Assembly: GCA_946479435.1 (NCBI GenBank)
Contig: CAMLFX010000070.1
Span: 1-18,111 of the forward strand
Direction: 5' to 3'
DNA from: an uncultured Sphingobacteriales bacterium
Lineage (GTDB): Bacteria > Bacteroidota > Bacteroidia > Chitinophagales > Chitinophagaceae
DNA length: 18,111 bases
Of this stretch, positions 15,953 through 18,111 are shown piece by piece; the first letter of the stretch is position 1; every line of letters starts with the position of its first letter. The notes below the pieces were generated by a model. That model was given only the letters and a program-made list of their open reading frames with translations, did no database searches and was not told the DNA's origin. A program made the translations under genes and the position numbers.

Positions 15953-16015
15953 ATGGATAAGTCTTATCAAAAAAAAGACCAAACTTTTGAATGTCCATAC
16001 TGTGGTATTGAGTAA
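15953..16015 (+). other. Micro-ORF with a CPYC zinc-knuckle motif (possible gene remnant)
   Basis: ATG at 15953, TAA at 16013, 20 codons. The peptide is lysine-rich at the start and ends in TFECPYCGIE, a CxxC knuckle as seen at the N-terminus of zinc-ribbon and HNH-type proteins. There is no clear ribosome binding site. It may be a small expressed peptide, the start of a decayed gene, or chance in AT-rich DNA. Confidence 0.25.
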
Positions 16016-16257
16016 ACAAACAAGTGCTAAGAATTTTTTTTTTACACAAATTGTTAGCAATTTCGTTCTCCCCAGTAAAGATGAATAACAAACCATCTGT
16101 GAGAGCGATTTTGTGCCGGGGTCAACAAATATTTTTAGAAAGGTTTTAGTAGGTAAAGCTGGTTTTAAAGTTAAATTTTATCCGGCCGGTAAATTCGTCG
16201 CCCTACTATAATGTTTTTAGGGAAAATGGTACTAACTTGATTACGTTGAAAACGCAA

Positions 16258-17739
16258 ATGGAGTATAACAATTACAATAATACATCTAATAATATATCGG
16301 GAGAAGCAGAAGCCGTTTGGGATAAGTGTTTAGGTATAATAAAAGATAACGTTAACTGGCGCACCTTTCAAACATGGTTCGAGCCGATAAAAGCTGTTGC
16401 TTTATCGAATAGTATACTCACATTGCAAGTGCCAAGCCAGTTTTTTTATGAGTGGTTGGAAGAACACTATGTTGAGTTGTTAGGTAAAACCATCAAACGC
16501 ATTTTGGGTAAAGAGGGTAGGCTCGAGTATCGTATAGTTATGGAGAAAGCCTCCGGCCAACGCCAGCAAACATCTATCAATATTCCGGGTAGCACGTACA
16601 CTAAGCCACCTATTGAGAATAACTATGTGGATATGCCCCTGAAATGGGACGATCCGCACAATATAAAAACACCTTATGCTATACCAGGCCTTAAGCGCAT
16701 GCAGATAGATCCGCAGCTTAACGCTAACTATACTTTTGAAAAATATGTTGAAGGCGATTGTAACCGTGTAGCTCGTTCTGCGGGCTTGCATGTTGCGCAA
16801 AAGCCAGGTGCTACTTCATTCAATCCTTTAGTTGTTTTTGGTGGTGTAGGTTGGGGTAAAACCCACCTGGTACAAGCCATAGGAAATGAAGTGCGGAGGT
16901 TGCACCCAAATAAATCAGTGCTGTATGTCAGCGCTGAAAAATTTATCAATCAGTTCATCGATCACTCGAAGAATAATGAGGTGAACGATTTCATACATTT
17001 CTATCAGTTGATAGATGTATTGATAGTAGATGATATACACTTGTTCGTACCTGCAATTAAAACGCAAGATGTTTTCTTTGCGATATTCAACCACCTTCAC
17101 CAAAGTGGCAAGCAAATAATACTTACCAGCGATACCCCTCCTAAAGATATGGAAGGGATGCAGGAACGCTTGTTAAGCCGTTTCCGCTGGGGGTTGAATG
17201 CAGATATACAAGCGCCTGATTTTGAAACGCGCCAATCTATACTGCAAATGAAAATGAGACAGGAAGGATTGGAAATACCCGAAGATGTAGTAAAGTATGT
17301 TGCCTATAATGTACAAAGTAATGTACGCGAGCTTGAAGGCGCATTGATCGCATTGTTCGCACAAGCTACCCTCAATAAGAAAGAGATAGATATAGAACTG
17401 GCAAAGCGAGTAATGAAGAATTTTGTGAAGACTGCTGCGCGTGAAGTGACTATTGAGAATATACAAAAAATGGTTTGCGAATATTTCCACCTGCCGTATG
17501 ATAGGCTGCTTGCCAAAACACGTAAGCGGGAAGTGGTGCAAGCACGCCAGATAACTATGTTTCTTGCAAAGAAATTTACGAAAAGCTCTTTAAAAAATAT
17601 TGGCGAACATTTCGGCGGGTTCGATCATACTACAGTTATTCACTCATGCCAAACGGTGGAAAACCTTATGGATACTGATTCTGAATACAAAGAACAATTG
17701 CTGGAATTACAACAAAAAGTGCAACTGGCAAGTATTTAA
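16258..17739 (+). CDS. dnaA: Chromosomal replication initiator protein DnaA
   Basis: 493 residues from the ATG at 16258 (MEYNNYNN); a TTG at 16237 in frame would add seven residues but is less likely. Domain I (about residues 15-95) has the usual WDKCLGIIKDNVNWRTFQTWFEPIKAV start. A short domain II linker follows to about residue 150. Domain III, the AAA+ ATPase, begins at NANYTFEKYVEG and contains Walker A GGVGWGKTH (195-203), Walker B LIVDDIH (255-261), the SRFRWGLNADIQAPD segment (307-321) and sensor II VRELEGAL (356-363). Domain IV, the DNA-binding helix-turn-helix, carries KTRKREVVQARQ (420-431) and GFDHTTVIHS (454-463). DnaA binds DnaA boxes and melts the origin to start replication. 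Several normally conserved positions differ (see findings). It stands alone, after an AT-rich gap and before tRNA genes. Confidence 0.97.
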   Translation: MEYNNYNNTSNNISGEAEAVWDKCLGIIKDNVNWRTFQTWFEPIKAVALSNSILTLQVPSQFFYEWLEEHYVELLGKTIKRILGKEGRLEYRIVMEKASGQRQQTSINIPGSTYTKPPIENNYVDMPLKWDDPHNIKTPYAIPGLKRMQIDPQLNANYTFEKYVEGDCNRVARSAGLHVAQKPGATSFNPLVVFGGVGWGKTHLVQAIGNEVRRLHPNKSVLYVSAEKFINQFIDHSKNNEVNDFIHFYQLIDVLIVDDIHLFVPAIKTQDVFFAIFNHLHQSGKQIILTSDTPPKDMEGMQERLLSRFRWGLNADIQAPDFETRQSILQMKMRQEGLEIPEDVVKYVAYNVQSNVRELEGALIALFAQATLNKKEIDIELAKRVMKNFVKTAAREVTIENIQKMVCEYFHLPYDRLLAKTRKREVVQARQITMFLAKKFTKSSLKNIGEHFGGFDHTTVIHSCQTVENLMDTDSEYKEQLLELQQKVQLASI

Positions 17740-17757
17740 AAACTGTCTGAAAAATCT

Positions 17758-17787
17758 TTTGTTTTTTCGTTAATAAAACTATCTTTG
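17758..17787 (+). promoter_or_regulatory. Promoter of the tRNA-Ser/tRNA-Pro unit
   Basis: TTTG at 17758-17761, an 18-base spacer, then TATCTTTG at 17780-17787, an exact Bacteroidota -7 element (TAnnTTTG). This is the best full promoter match in the window. The expected start near 17794 is inside a small hairpin, CCCC-AAAC-GGGG (17792-17803), and a second (CTGTA ... TACAG, about 17828-17848) lies in the leader before the first tRNA. Confidence 0.75.
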
Positions 17788-17855
17788 CAGTCCCCAAACG
17801 GGGTGAAACAAAAAAGTTCTTTACACGCTGTAGGCCTTTGGTTTACAGATACCTA

Positions 17856-17944
17856 GGTGAGGTGGGAGAGTGGCCGAATCCAATAGTTTGCTAAACTGTC
17901 GTACGGGTTAAACCGTACCGCGGGTTCGAATCCCGCCCTCACCG
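17856..17944 (+). tRNA. tRNA-Ser (anticodon GCU)
   Basis: Acceptor stem GGTGAGG (17856-17862) pairs with CCTCACC (17937-17943), with G as discriminator. The anticodon loop TTGCTAA gives GCU, reading AGC and AGU. A long variable arm (GTACGG with CCGTAC) marks a class II tRNA, as expected for serine, and the T-arm is GCGGG-TTCGAAT-CCCGC. No CCA is encoded. It is first in the transcript, 41 bases before tRNA-Pro. Confidence 0.96.
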
Positions 17945-17985
17945 CTGCCCATAAAAATATTGATGGCAATGTCATCAATCCGGTT

Positions 17986-18059
17986 CGGGAAGTAGCGCAG
18001 CCCGGTAGCGCACCTGGTTTGGGACCAGGTGGTCGCAGGTTCGAATCCTGTCTTCCCGA
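17986..18059 (+). tRNA. tRNA-Pro (anticodon UGG)
   Basis: Acceptor stem CGGGAAG (17986-17992) pairs with CTTCCCG (18052-18058), discriminator A. D-stem GCGC/GCGC, anticodon stem CCTGG/CCAGG around loop TTTGGGA give anticodon UGG, which reads CCN proline codons. T-arm GCAGG-TTCGAAT-CCTGT. CCA is not encoded. Confidence 0.97.
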
Positions 18060-18062
18060 CTT

Positions 18063-18100
18063 AAAAGGACAAAACAGATTTATACTGTTTTGTCCTTTTT
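18063..18100 (+). terminator. Strong Rho-independent terminator after the tRNA unit
   Basis: A perfect 15-base stem, AAAAGGACAAAACAG at 18063-18077 and CTGTTTTGTCCTTTT at 18085-18099, with loop ATTTATA and a T tail, three bases after tRNA-Pro. Confidence 0.93.
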
Positions 18101-18111
18101 ATTTCCACCTT

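Larger units (their letters stand above)
15797..16257. other. AT-rich gap upstream of dnaA; regulatory or origin-like, unproven
   Basis: About 460 bases with no convincing gene. It holds an imperfect inverted repeat (15831-15847 with 15894-15908), a zinc-knuckle micro-ORF at 15953-16015, a ten-T tract at 16034-16043, a small hairpin (AAATTG at 16048-16053, CAATTT at 16058-16063), and a GC palindrome CCGGCCGG at 16182-16189 flanked by TTTA and TAAA. One sequence, TTTTACACA at 16040-16048, fits the relaxed DnaA-box consensus TTWTNCACA; a cluster of boxes, which an origin needs, is not seen. No clear TAnnTTTG promoter lies just before dnaA. The replication origin of Bacteroidota is not always next to dnaA. 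Confidence 0.4.

Noticed and set aside
16040..16048. TTTTACACA as a DnaA box marking an origin
   Set aside because: A single match to a relaxed consensus inside a T tract; no cluster of boxes is visible nearby.
16012..16149. Open frame of 45 codons before dnaA, with GTG (16024) and ATG (16081) starts
   Set aside because: It runs through a ten-T tract, has no recognisable motif and no ribosome binding site; likely chance.
16237..16257. TTG start of dnaA at 16237
   Set aside because: An ATG seven codons later gives a normal DnaA N-terminus; the TTG has no special support.
1..18111. CRISPR array, insertion sequence, integrase or phage module
   Set aside because: I saw no regularly spaced direct repeats, no transposase or recombinase motif, and no target-site duplication; the two tRNA genes show no repeated 3' end that would mark an attachment site.

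Overview
The window looks like chromosomal DNA from a member of the Bacteroidota, probably the Chitinophagales/Chitinophagaceae (the family level is inference). Signs seen directly: a type IX secretion (T9SS) C-terminal sorting domain, a TonB-dependent receptor with an N-terminal carboxypeptidase-like repeat followed by a DUF4249-type lipoprotein, a long Bacteroidota-style CcmF, a CcmE with the CxxxY heme site, several -7 promoter elements of the Bacteroidota form TAnnTTTG, and tRNA genes without encoded CCA. There is no CRISPR array, transposase, integrase or phage gene. This is mostly a core-genome segment.

Layout. Positions 1-3075 are on the plus strand: the tail of an outer-membrane-barrel-like protein, a T9SS-sorted exported protein (236-1171), an overlapping exported protein of unknown function (1171-1869), and a membrane fatty acid desaturase (2008-3075). 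A bidirectional hairpin terminator at 3099-3135 separates this from a minus-strand operon read from 7520 down to 3132: ccmE, ccmF (TTG start) and a GT-C type membrane glycosyltransferase-like protein. From 7661 everything is on the plus strand: an arginase/agmatinase-family ureohydrolase with its own terminator, a TonB receptor plus DUF4249 lipoprotein pair, an MFS (UMF1/Atg22-like) transporter tightly coupled to a metallo-beta-lactamase-fold hydrolase with a strong terminator, an exported TolB-like beta-propeller protein with an operator-like repeat upstream and a terminator after it, a roughly 520-base AT-rich gap with palindromes and a zinc-knuckle micro-ORF, dnaA, and a tRNA-Ser(GCU)-tRNA-Pro(UGG) unit with a recognisable promoter and a very strong terminator.

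How the genes work together. CcmE and CcmF belong to the system that attaches heme to c-type cytochromes in the periplasm; the rest of that system is not in this window. The TonB receptor and its lipoprotein partner should form an outer-membrane uptake unit of unknown substrate. The MFS transporter and MBL hydrolase are almost certainly co-transcribed, but their shared substrate cannot be read from sequence. I found no convincing wholly new system. The points most worth a second look are the CxxxY CcmE, the operator-like TGACA/TGTCA array before the propeller gene, the palindromes and micro-ORF before dnaA, and unusual residues in normally invariant DnaA motifs.
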